A stretch of DNA of 64,000 nt, taken from Rhea pennata. Taxonomy: Eukaryota; Chordata; Aves; Rheiformes; Rheidae. The DNA is taken from the NCBI RefSeq assembly GCF_028389875.1, contig NC_084669.1, forward strand, positions 6,347,501 through 6,411,500, written 5' to 3'. Below are positions 24,861 to 37,237 of the stretch, in pieces. A program made the translations under genes and the position numbers. Under the pieces are notes generated by a model that saw nothing but the letters and a program-made list of their open reading frames with translations, was not told where the DNA came from and did not search any database. Position 1 is the stretch's first letter; each line of letters starts with the position of its first letter.

Positions 24861-24894
24861 AGCCAGGGCGGGCGGAGGGAGGAGACAAGGGGCT

Positions 24895-24909
24895 GGAAGT
24901 GTCTGGAAA
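24895..24909. promoter_or_regulatory. BAG3: Heat-shock element, three units (one imperfect)
   Basis: GGAAG-TGTCT-GGAAA fits nGAAn-nTTCn-nGAAn with a single mismatch (GTC for TTC). It sits about 40 bases upstream of the TATA-like box and is a likely HSF1 trimer site. Confidence 0.65.
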
Positions 24910-24993
24910 TAGCTGCCCGGCGCACAGGGGGAAGGCGGAGGACGGGAGAAGGGAGGGGCGGGAGGAGGAGAGACCCGGGGTAACTGGCCGGCT

Positions 24994-25003
24994 GGAAACT
25001 TCT
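24994..25003. promoter_or_regulatory. BAG3: Heat-shock element, two perfect inverted units
   Basis: GGAAACTTCT contains GAA-2-TTC, the head-to-head pair bound by HSF1, with degenerate third units on each side. It lies about 85 bases upstream of the first element. Confidence 0.6.
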
Positions 25004-25050
25004 GGTTGCGTCTAGCACAGCTTGGCTGCCCCCGGGCGGGAGCTGCCCCT

Positions 25051-25057
25051 TGAGTCA
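25051..25057. promoter_or_regulatory. BAG3: AP-1 site TGAGTCA
   Basis: Perfect TGAGTCA consensus about 260 bases upstream of the BAG3 start codon. AP-1 control of BAG3 is known in mammals. Occupancy here is inferred. Confidence 0.5.
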
Positions 25058-28000
25058 CCGCCGCTGCTCGCCCTGCGCCGCGGCTCCGCGGGCGCAGGGC
25101 AGCGGCTGCAAGTCCGGCCCTGCGCCGCGAGCCCGGCCCGGCCCGGCGGGAGAGCCCCGTACCCCCGGCAGAGCCCCCGCATACCCCCGCAGACCCCCTG
25201 TCTGACCAGGGCTGCTTTGCTTACTGTGGCACTGGAGCGAGCCCTTTCTAACTGATCAAGGGGACAGGTGCTGCCCCCGAAAGCTGCAGTGTGGACTCAC
25301 CCCCAGGGCTTCTTTAGGAAGCAGCACAGCAGATAGTGTGCAGAATGAGTCTTCTCTTTTTTGCAGGAATGTGAATGCATTTTACAGCTCCACTTAACAG
25401 AAGCGGTGCTTGATGCAGACAGATGCTAGAAAAGTAAACGTAAAAGATACGCTGCTTTACTATGTCCAGTTCCAGCTACAGAAATGTAAGTCTGATGCAC
25501 GAGATATGATTTTTAGGCAAGTAATGTCTTGCCTAAGGAACGCACAGGCCTCCAGCGTACTCCGAGCTTCTTAGGGTTGGGGCATAATAGCCCATTCATT
25601 CTTTCCTACCTCCTGTTTGAGTGAGCAAAGCCCAGAAAGTGCCCTGGTTGCTCTGTGACTGGTAACTTAAGGCTGTAATTGACTAAACCAAACAAATAGC
25701 AAATAAAAATGTTTGTTTCCAACAGGGTGAGCAGACATGCTCTTCAGATTCAGTTGCTTTAATCTTTTTTAGCTGTTTGCAATTTAATATGTTTAAACCC
25801 TCAGTTTCACTAATACCAAGGAATATGTCAAAGGGTAAAGCTTTAAAACGATGTCTTTCTCTATAGCTGCTGTTATCAGTTTGTCATGCACTCCCCATAA
25901 GTGTTCAGTTGGAGATAATTGTACTTCATAATTGTTCCACTTGTAGTCATCTGACAGACCTATAAGAAGCCACAGATTGCCTACTGATAGTTACTTTAAG
26001 TAGAATGGTGAATGTAGAGTGTCCCTTAAGTGCAGACATTACCTGCTGCAAAGTTACTTGCTTCAGGGAATTCAAGGCATGCATTCCTTGGAGATACTCA
26101 TTACTGCAGAACCTCTTATTTAAGAAAAACCTGGCTGTTCATACTCCTGGAGACAACCAGGATCTCATCCTGCTTGGAGAAGGAAAGCTCAAAGATTTCT
26201 AGATACTGCTTGATGTTGATACTCCTTTATCTATTGGCAAAATGAGGAGTTTTTTTATCATGCTGGCATACCTTATAACCCCTCAAACTTGCTCCTTCCT
26301 TCCTGTAAGTCTTCCATTCTGTACATTTTTTGCCTTCAGAACTGCATCAAAGACTACTCTTTCTATCCTCATTGTGCGCTTTTGACTCACAGATACTGCA
26401 AACTGATGAGTTCTTTTCAATCTGTACCTCAAAATGCCCGTATTGTCAGGATCATTATTTTTCACTTACCCATTTGTAATAGCAACAATCACATCTTGTT
26501 TATCTTACAGTCTGTCCGGGACTGTGATAGGCATCCCTGGACCTACCTCCTAACCCTGCTTATCTCTGTGCTCTATCAAAGGCATTGCTGCCCAGCTTCA
26601 TTAGTGTCAGCAGTTGCCTCAAAAGATTTGATATCTGGTATTTGTTCTGCTTCCAATCTGTAAAAATCTGTAGAGGAATTTCACTCTTTGTCTCATTTTC
26701 AGAACAGTAACAGGCATGCTTAAACTGTAAGTTCTCTGTGGCATATACCAGAGTCCTTGCCAAACCAACAAAAGCAGCTGATGTAGGGGAACAGGGTAGA
26801 GAAGTGTTAAAAGGTCTTGCAGGGGAAACTACTTATGTAAATTGAGGAAGTAATACACACAGTTTTTGTGCCTGATGGAGTGTAAATAGAGAAAAGAAGA
26901 ATTTTTTGTTTGTTTTGCTGTAGCTGATAGCTAATTGTACACTTGGCTGAATTAATAAATGAGGTCAGCAAGTAGATGAAAAACTAATAAAAGGAAAAAT
27001 CAAAGGAGTATCTAACAATTATAAGTTAGATGTTTTTGTGCATATGTGCTGTGGTAAGAAATGGAGGAGAGTACACTTCACAGAAATTAGCAGGAGCAAA
27101 TAGTTCAGGGTTCTGAACTATTCTACAGAACAGAGACCCATGAGGACAAGCTGGGAATAAAGGACTGTAGACTGAGAAATAAAATCATTTTAGTCTCTCT
27201 TATAGCTGAAAGCTATATATCCCAGCTATATAGGGGGGTAACAACTGAAGGAATCACTTTTTTGTTCTCTAATACAAAGTTGTGCAAGGCCATAACTGCA
27301 ACTCCAAAGCAGTATGGCTTCTAGTTTGTATTATTGTTAGCTTTATTTATAACCAGAAATGTTGGTTATGGAAATGTTCATATAAGGAATACTGCAGAGC
27401 AAAAATCTTAGATCCAGGAAAATTTGTTATAAGATAAAGAAGTTCTATATTCTCTGGATATTTTAAGATGAGACTCCAGCTTCAAGATCTATATATTCTA
27501 CTTCGTAAGAGAAAACAATTAAGAAGCTTATATTTGGAGATACTTCTGTCTTCTTCATTTGGGTGCAAACATAGCACTTCTGACTTCTTTAGGCTCATGT
27601 CTGCATAGCATTTTGCAGACCGAGAAGAACATTTGTTTCAGGGTGTTCCAAAACAACTGGAAATCATGTAATCATAGTTAACCAAAGATAATAAATTCTA
27701 CAGGGTCTTCATGTGTTTCTTTGTGTTGAAAATGGACAGATGCTACATCAATCAATTAGAAAATCAGTAGGCTCATGTGAACAATTAGTTTTTCCAAAGA
27801 ATATTACAGGACCCCAAATCAGCAAAACCATTCCTTCCTCAAGCCAGCAACTACATCATCTCTCCATTTTGATCTTCAAAACTGTGGAGAGAATTTGCTT
27901 CAGCTTCCACATTATACCATGGTATGTGGTAAATTGATTTTGTATGTGCAACTACTTTCCAGAAACCTCAGGACATCCTAGACTTTAAGAGTATAGACCA

Positions 28001-29315
28001 GCCTGGGAAAGTTAGTTCACTATATGCTGTCATATCTTCTTTCATGGATGGATCATGAAATGTCTGTCAAGGTGTTCTTCTACTGTTCACACAAGGACTT
28101 TGGTGACAGTTCTGTCCAAGATGGCATGGCATGTTTGCGCAGACTGTCTGTGGTCCTACTGCAGAGAGCTTTTCTCCTAAATGCTCTTGAATAATTCAGA
28201 TTTCTCAAAGCAGCACCACTATAAGCAAGTAAATCTCTGTGGTATGTCAGGAAGCAGTATGTCTTGTGGTAAGCTCTAAATTGGCTGGTCTACCTTCTGA
28301 GTACCCATGATTAGTAGCAGATTACCTGGACAAAAAAAGGCTTGATTAATCAGGGCCACGAGTTGAAAATGTTCTGGACCAAGTATCTAGAAAGCTTTTA
28401 CTCATGGACCTGTGGGTAAGTAATATGTATGGCAAGTATCTGGAGCTGTATCCCAAAGTGGGAGTCAGACAAAGTTCTCTCCTGGATGCATTTAAGATTG
28501 AGTTTGTAAAAAGGCTCTGTTAATAAATGCAGCAGACACATGGAGTCTCTTAAGATTAGATAGACATGACAAATCTACCACCATGCCTTTCACAGTGTGA
28601 TGCATCATCCAAATCCAGAGTATCAATATTGAATAGCACGTCACTGATTACATTTTGAAAAAAATCCTACTCCAGCTGTACAAAGCATGTCAGCTGAAAT
28701 TTAAAAGGTCTTAACTAAAAATTCTCTGCTAACTGCAACTGGAGCGAGATTTTTGAGTTCTTGTTTTGTTCAGAATTGTGGATTTTTTTCTATCAACAAA
28801 ACAAATCACTGATATGATTTGGCCCCCGTTGCAGAAAATTAAAGATGCAGTGATTTGCAATCTTCTACTACTTTGCCTCTTATACTACAGATAATTTCAC
28901 TGACCTTTTTTGTCTTTTTGTTGTGCGTAATTTAGTCTAACAGATGATTAAATAGATCACTATCCACAGAGGGTCTGTCTCACACTGACTGCTGTATTGC
29001 TGCAGCCATTGTATGACGCATACAGTTTGATCATGTCATCTGCTCATTGGAGTTACAGTAATCAAATGCAAATAATTTGGTACATAAATATAGCTCCTGT
29101 ATAGAAAATGCAAAACATTAATGAGAAGATAGATGCCTAAGTGTAAGTGTTTTTCTCTTGCTAAATAGAGAAAAACTTCTTAAACTTGCATGTTTCAATC
29201 ACCATTCATCTATACTAAGTCTGGGCACAAAACATAGTCAAATTTCAGAATTTTGAACCTGAATAAGACTCCAGAAGCTAATTCAATTTAAAAAGTATTC
29301 TTTATTTTTTTTTTT

Positions 29316-29340
29316 GTTTTGTTTTGTTTTGTTTTGTTTT
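29316..29340. repeat. (GTTTT)n microsatellite
   Basis: Five GTTTT units, preceded by a T-run that begins near 29303. Confidence 0.9.
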
Positions 29341-29839
29341 CCAGAAGGGATGTAACCCTATCTTAAAACAAGAAGTCAAATCTGGCTGAAACCCACATTA
29401 GTTTCTGTGATCTGTGTGCAGAGAAAAGCAAAGTTAAACACAGAACATAAGCAGCAGAAGGCATCTTGGATTTTTAGAGCTCAATTTCTTAACAGAATAT
29501 AAATGACCTATTTAAGCTAAATTAATATTTACAAAATATGCATATTTGGTTAACCATACTCTGTTCATCCTGAGTCATTTAGACAGAACTCTAATAGAGA
29601 ACTCTGGTTTAAGATGTATTTGGGTCTACCCAGTAACCAGGATAATCTTGCCTTCATTAGAAATTAGGAGAACATTTGGAAATTATCACAGCCTCTTACC
29701 GCCACAATGGTCATCATCTATTAGTATTTACAGGCCTCCCCCTGGTGGATAAACTGCTGTTCAGTACTCAAGGCTATAATGACCAAAATAGCTAGAAATC
29801 TGTTTGTTCTGTTTTTGGAAGTTTACTAGCATGTATCAG

Positions 29840-29894
29840 TCAAAAAAAAAAAAGAACAGAAAAAAGAAAGAAAGAAAAAAAAAAAAGAAAGAAA
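29840..29894. repeat. A-rich (GAAA)n-like low-complexity tract
   Basis: Purine-only stretch of A-runs interrupted by single G residues, including three AAAG/GAAA units. Confidence 0.85.
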
Positions 29895-32800
29895 ATTGCC
29901 AGAACTGAAAGTGTCCAATAAGCAAGCACATAAGTCTATAAGAAAAATAACTGAAAAGGGAACTTGAAAACTATCTTTCATGAGTAAAACTGTCTTTTAA
30001 TGAGTGCTAGGAAAATATGCCACATGCAGAGACAGAAGTTTTGGTCTGTTTTCTGGTGGTACTGCAACTGGTTTAACATCAGTTCTCTGTCCCTAATCAT
30101 CCCTCCATAATATTTTTATTGTCTTAAATTGAAGAAACAGGTGCTTAGCTAATAGGATCTCTGTTTCTTTCCTTGGCACACTGAAATCTCAAAGAGGTGA
30201 GCAGACAAGGAGTGAAAGAGAAACAAATGTCCAGAAGTGTCTGCTCCTTCTAGCTTTCCTTCTTGGAACAGCAGTTACCTGAGAACTACCAGGCAGCTCC
30301 CAATGGGGAGAGTAAAAGCAACTTTAAAAGAACATTTTTAGCCATACAAGGAGCTTTTTGTATCAGGCTGGGAGTACACTCCCCCCACTTCTAGAAGTTT
30401 AGTTGGCTAGTCTAGGCCAGCTTGCTGATAAATGAAGCTGTGAAGAGAGAGCTGGAAAAAGCTGCAGTGGGGGCTCCCCCTCTCCTCTTGGGAGCTGCTT
30501 TCAAGCTGAGGCTCTCACTCTAGGCTCCCACCTGAGCTATGCTGTAGCTTCATTGCACCTATGGCTGAACCCCATTTTGTACCTCTTGGCTGATCCTGAC
30601 CTGCTGACTTGACCTTTTTTCTTGGCCTTGGACCTATAGACACACTTACTGGACCTCTGGCTGATCTTGGAGGTTATTGCCTCCAGACAGGATCCTAACC
30701 CTGATTACCTGACTTGATCTCCTGGGTCCTTGTCAGTAGGGTCACTGTGCCTGCCCACCTTGCTCTGACTCTGGACTCTCCTTATGGGGCAACCTGCTGT
30801 TGCTGTTCCATGACACTTTGACAGTCCTGTTTTCCTCACATGTCATGTATTCCACATGATTCAGTGCTTACATTAACATTATTATTTTTCTGTGTAGGAA
30901 AAATCCACTTGCCGGTTGTGTCAGCAGTACAGGCAGGTGTGAGAGCATGTTCCTGGACCATGTAATAGTTTTATTAGCTATTTTTTGATCAATGTACACA
31001 TTTACACATTTACTTAATGTTGCAAACAAGTTAGACTCCTAAGACTCCTAGATAGCACAGAACATCCATGTTATTTTACTGGAGAACATTACTTTTTCTG
31101 TGCTGAGCTTTGAACTAGCCGAAAAGACAGGACAAATCTTCACCTGCACAATAACCTTCAGGAAAAAAACTTCTTTAGCCATCCCTGCTGTTCGATCAGT
31201 AATGTCTGATATGACAGAGAAGTAGATAATGGGGAATTCTACTTCACTTCTGCTCCAACTGACTGTAAGTCAGGACTCCATCCCCAGTGTTTCTGGGGAA
31301 GACTGAGACATGGGTAATGCCTAAAGTCTGTTCACTGCAGCACTGGAGGAATAATTCTTCCCAAACTTTATCAATTTACTGAAACATGAGATTGAATTGT
31401 GCTTATCTTGGTTTGCAGAATTGCTGTTTTGGCAAATGGTGATAACAGTTTTTTTCTAAATTACAGGCTGTTGTACGTACGAAGGTTGTTTCCAATCTTT
31501 AACCTTTTTTTTTTTTAAACTCAAGCAAGACAGTGGTTTTCCTTCCCTAGTGGTTATGTTTCTAAATAGTCCAGGGCACTGGAGAACTGGATTTTTGGTT
31601 TCCAAGTGCATATTACAAATGTTCTCATATCTCTCTATCTCCTCATATTTTATTTTCTTTCTGGCTGAACATCATCTATTCTATGTGCTTTAGTGGTGTA
31701 AATATCATGTCTATTTAAACAATTACAGACTGTGCAAAGCACAAAGCCAGCGAATCTGATTTCCAGAGGGTTATCCTGGCAGGAAAAGATCCTTGCTAAG
31801 CTTTAGGACAGCACAGCCCTCCTTCTGTTCCCCAGTGTTAGGAATGTGGCCTGGCAATTAGCAAGAATAGATCAGTTCCATTCTTCAGCAAACCTTGACT
31901 TACCAAAATAGTTGTCTTGGCAAGCTGAGTGTGCCGGAGGCAAAGAACAAGTCAGCTGCTTTTGTCTCTCCATCCATCCCACAAAAAACTTCTGAGACTT
32001 CTTAATTTTTGGTGATCTTTACTGAGAAGGAAAGAGGACCCTTTTATCTGTGTGTGGAAAAATTCAAATATCATCCTAGAATAACTCTGTATTTATGGCA
32101 GTCATTGGGATTGTAGTTGAAAGCTCTCCCCTTTCCTACCTCAGTCAAAGACTTTAACCTTTACCTCTTAAAGCCTAGTTGAGCTCTATATCACCAGATC
32201 ATTGCTGGTGTGTTTTCTGCCTTTTCTCGTACCTGAGAACTTACCTGTCAAAGCTAGTAGCCCTGCAAAAAGTTTGATTTCAATAAATCAGTAAGTTCTG
32301 ATGAGAAAACTTTTTTTGAAAATTCCTTGGAGTCTTTTTTGTGTAGCGTTTTTATTTCTAGCTTGGTCCCACAGGAGAAATCTCTATAAAGTCCTGCTAC
32401 CTGTCTGCCAAGAAGCTTTCACAAGAAGCTTTAGCACCATGGCCACTTTCACATAAATTGGAGCAGGAAAAAGCACTTCAAAAGCAATTGCACTCCTATA
32501 AATTCTGTAGAAATCAACAGCTGGGTAGAGGAGCATTTCCCATGAAGGAAAGATGAGTAGAACCAGCTGTTTCATGTTTTGTCCTAGGTGTTGGCTAATC
32601 AGTATGGGCATAGCCCTTCCAAGCAATATGTTGTTTTTGCTCAGTGAAGATAGGAGCTTGGGAGAGGAAGAGAGACTAGAAATGACAAAGTATTCTGTCT
32701 TGTGATAAGGTCAGGCACTATCATATTTTTAATATTCATAACATTTGTAAAGGTTGTCTGCCATTGGAAGGTGAGTGTGCTACATGTGTATGTGTTTGAT

Positions 32801-35800
32801 GAGTTCTTTTCAAGGTATGAAAACATGTTGGTGAAGATACATGCAGAAGGTCAGCTCTATATCTGTGTTTGCTGAAGTTCATGCTGAATTAGGTACAACT
32901 TTAACTCTTGAAAATTATACATATTAAGGGCTTCCCTGTCCACTGCTTTAATCAATGGGAGCAAAATCAAGTTCTGAAACTGAATTCCCACAAATTGTAC
33001 TATGTTTTTAGCTCCAGTTCTTCACAGGCAATAGAGCCAACTCTAAACATCTAGGAACAACTTGCAAGAGGGGGAACAGAGTATGCAAACTTTGCAGTAA
33101 TACCAAGTAGGCAGTAAGACTTGATAGTGCAAGGTGCTGAGCATTTCAAGTCCTAGTAAAGAAAGAAAGAGTTTGAAAGGTAGAATCTTGCATGACTGAG
33201 CCCTCTGTGATGCATGGCTCTTCCAGAGCAGTTTGCCTGTATTGAATATACACTTAGTGTGGGATATTGTAACCTAGTCTAGTCAACTATGTATGTTATG
33301 TGATTTTTTTTCCTTCTGTAACATAAAAGCAGCTGGAAGACTTCCCAAAAGAAACTGAAGAGAACTTCAGGTTGTAGGGTTACACACTCACTTGTAAAAG
33401 AATATCAAAGTGAAGTTTATGCAGGATCCCTCTCCTGTTTTTTGTAGTATATAATTGTTTATGCACACTATTTCTAAAATAATTCGGTATGGTACTGAAG
33501 AATACTTAATACAGTCCAGTCAAGTGCCTTTCTGAAGAAGTTAGGGAGGTGACTACAGGAGTCTATTGTAAGAGCAGAAGTTTAATCCTTATCTACAGTA
33601 AGCCCACTAGCTGCCACATCAGTGAGACGGCAGGAACTCAAATAGGCCTAATTGCAGAATAATATGAATAATGGAGCATGGAAAGCTATAATTCGATCTT
33701 CTTTGAATTTGTCTCTTAGCTGTGAAAGGGCTAATATATCTGCTTTTAAAGTATCCCAAAACATGCCAGCAACTTAACTGGGCTTCTATATCCATTTGTG
33801 CTATTCCATTACTGCACAGAAGCATATCATCTCTTTTTGCCTGTCCAGCATGGAAGTCTTAGAAAAAATATCTTTGCAAGAGATTTACAGGATGAGAGGA
33901 GAATATAACCCCTAGTGGTGCATTTACAGCACATGTATAATATGAAGTTATATTTTAACTGCACGGTGAAAGATGAGACACAGGAACATAGTACAGAATT
34001 CCTATTTGTCATAACTTACCATAATTTATAAAAACCTTGATTGTATATAATAGACAAATACATGTAATATTTTTTCTAAGTCATGTCAGTAGTTTGGAGT
34101 AATGGCATTTGGTTCTGAACAGGCAAATAAAGGCATATCTTATTACAGTGCTGTATTGTGATTGATTCAATAATCACTTGAACAGTAAGAATAAAAGTTT
34201 GGGATAATTTTGATAAGAGGATTTAAGCAAATCCTTTAAGCAAATGTGTTGGGAAATTTTCAAGGGATTGAGGTCCTATGAGGGCAGTGAAGGCAACTGT
34301 ATGTTTTGTAGTTGGGTTTGGAAAAATGATACAACAGTTGTCAGCAAATCTGGCAAGACTATTTTGAAACTAAAATCCTGTAACATAATGTTAAGTGATC
34401 TACATCCAAGTTTGGAGTAAAAGAGTGCATTGGAATTGGCTCATCTTGTTAAGATTCTTGTAGCTGCACATTAACTAAAGGGATGTTGTTTGGATATTGT
34501 CCATCTTTCATTCACTGCACGTAGATCTTAGTTACATTTCGGCAGGTACTACTGAGAATCAAGCAGATGTCTTCTGGTAAGATTTTCAGGAAATCATATT
34601 CTCTCAGATTATTTTTGCTTGGTTGTTTATCCTGTGTTCATTTGTGTTTTTCATTCTAGTATTTGAAAGCAACTCCAGTTAAGACAGCTATGGTCTTCAA
34701 AGTTGCTCTTTTGATAGCTTTGGGAAAGCAAAACTACGGCAGTCTATTGATATATTTAGCTCACTGATTTTGTCAGATCACATTTTACTCCTGTTACCTC
34801 TGTGGGATCCCATCCAATATTTTTTCAGTTTAGACTATGATCAAATAGGAACAATGTAACATAACAAAAGGTTTTATTTTATTTTCAGATTCACAGGTGT
34901 TTTCTTGTTATGACCTCAAAGTTGACAAACAGATGACAAATTCTGGATGGCATTTGAAATAAACTTTCATTAAGCTGGCAACATGTTTATGTTTATTTTT
35001 GGTGGAATGACCTTTAGATGTGTAAAAGCTCTAGATGCTTCATGATTAAGTTATACATCCGCATGAGAAACACTTTCAGCTCTGAGGAATTTTGTGGGAA
35101 CAATTGATTGAGATTATCTTCTATTTTCTCCACAGCCTCCTGCTAGAATTGTGAGATATTTGTGAGGAACATTTATATGAACTACACAGCTGAAATGTAA
35201 TTTTATTTTTCTTAGATGCAGCTCCTAGTGCTGTCTGTTATTACAGCCAGATGTTTTTAAAAAGTTGATTGGTTTGATAAGTAACATGAGAAACAACTAA
35301 TTTTCAGCTTTGGACTTGTAGGTAAGGTTTCTTCTTCTTTGAGAATCTTAATTGATGTTAAGAGAATATTTCAGTGCAGCAAACTGAGCATTCCCTGTAT
35401 TTTCTTCCGTTTTAAATTGTTTGTCTGTTCCTTTTCCATTTACTTACACAGTACTGCTAATCAGCTTAAATTATACTGCTTCTGTCCTGACCTAGCTCTG
35501 ATTTCCTACATTTGCCATGAGGAAAGCTGCTTGTCTATGTGTATACTTATCAATTGAAAAAATTTAAATACCTCAGACTACTAGCCCTGTATGCTTGGAA
35601 ATGTCAGCCTTAAATCTAAGTCAGATAAAACAGAAATACATTTCATTTAGATGAAGCATTATAATTTTGGGGGAGAACTCAAGAAAAAGAAGTCACAAGT
35701 TGGAAAGCATGTTCTCAGGATATGATTTAATTCCAGACTTCTTCCCTGGTTTTACTCCTTAATTCTGTGGTAAACTCCAGTTAACTCCACAGGAGTCTGT

Positions 35801-37098
35801 CTGAACAAGGGTTGAGTTACAGTTGAAGAGACCTCGGAATTTTGCCTCAGGTGGTTCTATTACACATCTAAGAGCTCCCATATTTGAAGAATTAATTTTA
35901 AGTGTTGCTGCACCTGTTGTTCTTTGGAAAGATAATTTGATTGGTAAAGGAAGACAAGTTAAAGTAATTAGACCTAAGAGAGGTTGGATTCTTAGGACTA
36001 ACCTTCTTTCCTTTGAAGTGAGCAGGAAGGAAAGAAAGAAAAGCTTGTGCTAAGCCTTGTTTCCTTCCTCCGACTCTCACCAGAGTTCTGAATTGGCTGT
36101 TCTGTGTCTTACAGTGTCACTGCTACTCTTTGTTGTGCAGGATGAGAACAGACCCTCCAGATGCTTTTACTAACTGAACTCACAGAAGTTTGCTGCGCTC
36201 CAAATTTCTCCTCTCCTCTCTTGCAGCTTGTTCTAGTTTCTGGGAAAGCAAAGGTTCTAGAGTAGAATCTAGTATCTATGCTGATACTTTGCTGCCAATT
36301 TTTAAGTAGAATGATATATTTCAGTCAAAGGGGAATTCTGTATATAGACATATTGAGAAATTTATTTGTGATCTTTTGGTTTCAGCACATCTGATTCTTT
36401 TTCTTGCAGATTTAATGTTGCCATCCAAGAATCTGGTCCTGATAAAAACTTCTTAGATGTGTTTGTGTGTTGTTTTTATGAAGTGGTCTGTATGAAGCAG
36501 CAGTTCTAAGGAGAATGGAAAGACTATCTCTTTCAGAAAAATACAGCCTAGAAGGTCAGTGGTCAATTTTCAAAGGCTGTATTAATGCAGAGGTATGTTA
36601 AGCTCCCAAATGAAATTCAGTTTTTAAGCTGAGTTTTAATTAAATTAAACTTATAGCATAGTTAAGTTGTACAAGGCCATGCTGCTGGATTTCTCTGCAC
36701 AAGCTAAACTCGTGATACCCTTCTCTCCTCATCCTCTTCAACAGTACTCCAGTATATAGATCTAATCATGGCTTACTTTTTTGAACAGTGCACATACAGT
36801 GATTAGCTGAACATTTTCTATGTAAGTGTTATTCTAGGCAATCACTAGTATGGGTATCTCCTTTTCTTATTACTTGCTTAAATCAGCTAAGGATAATGAC
36901 ATGCTGTTCAGTTAATTAGTAAAGTAGTAGGGTATTGACTAGAAATAAACATTTTAATATCAGTCAGACCAAATAATTTGTACACAAGAGTCTTCAAGGA
37001 ATAGGCTGAAGTATCTTATCCCAGTAATACCCATAATAAAATCTGGAATCATAGGGAAATCCTGGAAACTGGATTAAGCACTAGTGTGTCATTATTCC

Positions 37099-37127
37099 AA
37101 AAAAAAAAAAAAAAAAAAAAAAAAAAA
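37099..37127. repeat. Poly-A tract (about 29 bases)
   Basis: Uninterrupted A-run. A second one follows 88 bases later. No gene-derived sequence is recognisable upstream, so I cannot say whether it is a retroposon tail. Confidence 0.9.
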
Positions 37128-37215
37128 GCATGGTGACTCATGTATCTTCAGGTACATTGGCCTGGTATCAGTTCTAAATAAATTAACAAAAAGGCCACTC
37201 TAGGATTCAGTGGCC

Positions 37216-37237
37216 AAAAAAAAAAAAAAAAAAAAAA
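37216..37237. repeat. Poly-A tract (about 22 bases)
   Basis: Second A-run of the pair, in the same orientation as the first. Confidence 0.9.

Larger units (their letters stand above)
24792..25060 (-). promoter_or_regulatory. BAG3: BAG3 proximal promoter and 5'UTR
   Basis: Reading towards the gene, the order is an AP-1 site, a heat-shock-element-like site, GC boxes, a second heat-shock-element-like site, a TATA-like box and then the start codon about 63 bases later. The spacing is typical of a stress-inducible promoter and agrees with the known HSF1 induction of BAG3. The transcription start, perhaps near 24825-24830, is inferred from the TATA-like box only. Confidence 0.7.
24350..25220. other. 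BAG3: CpG island over BAG3 exon 1
   Basis: Very G+C- and CpG-rich block that includes the first coding exon, the donor site and the proximal promoter. It fades into ordinary sequence near 25260. Long open frames on both strands here follow from base composition. Confidence 0.9.

Noticed and set aside
26289..26663. 124-codon plus-strand frame in the intergenic region
   Set aside because: No motif, low-complexity residue use and no splice or promoter context; also crossed by minus-strand frames.
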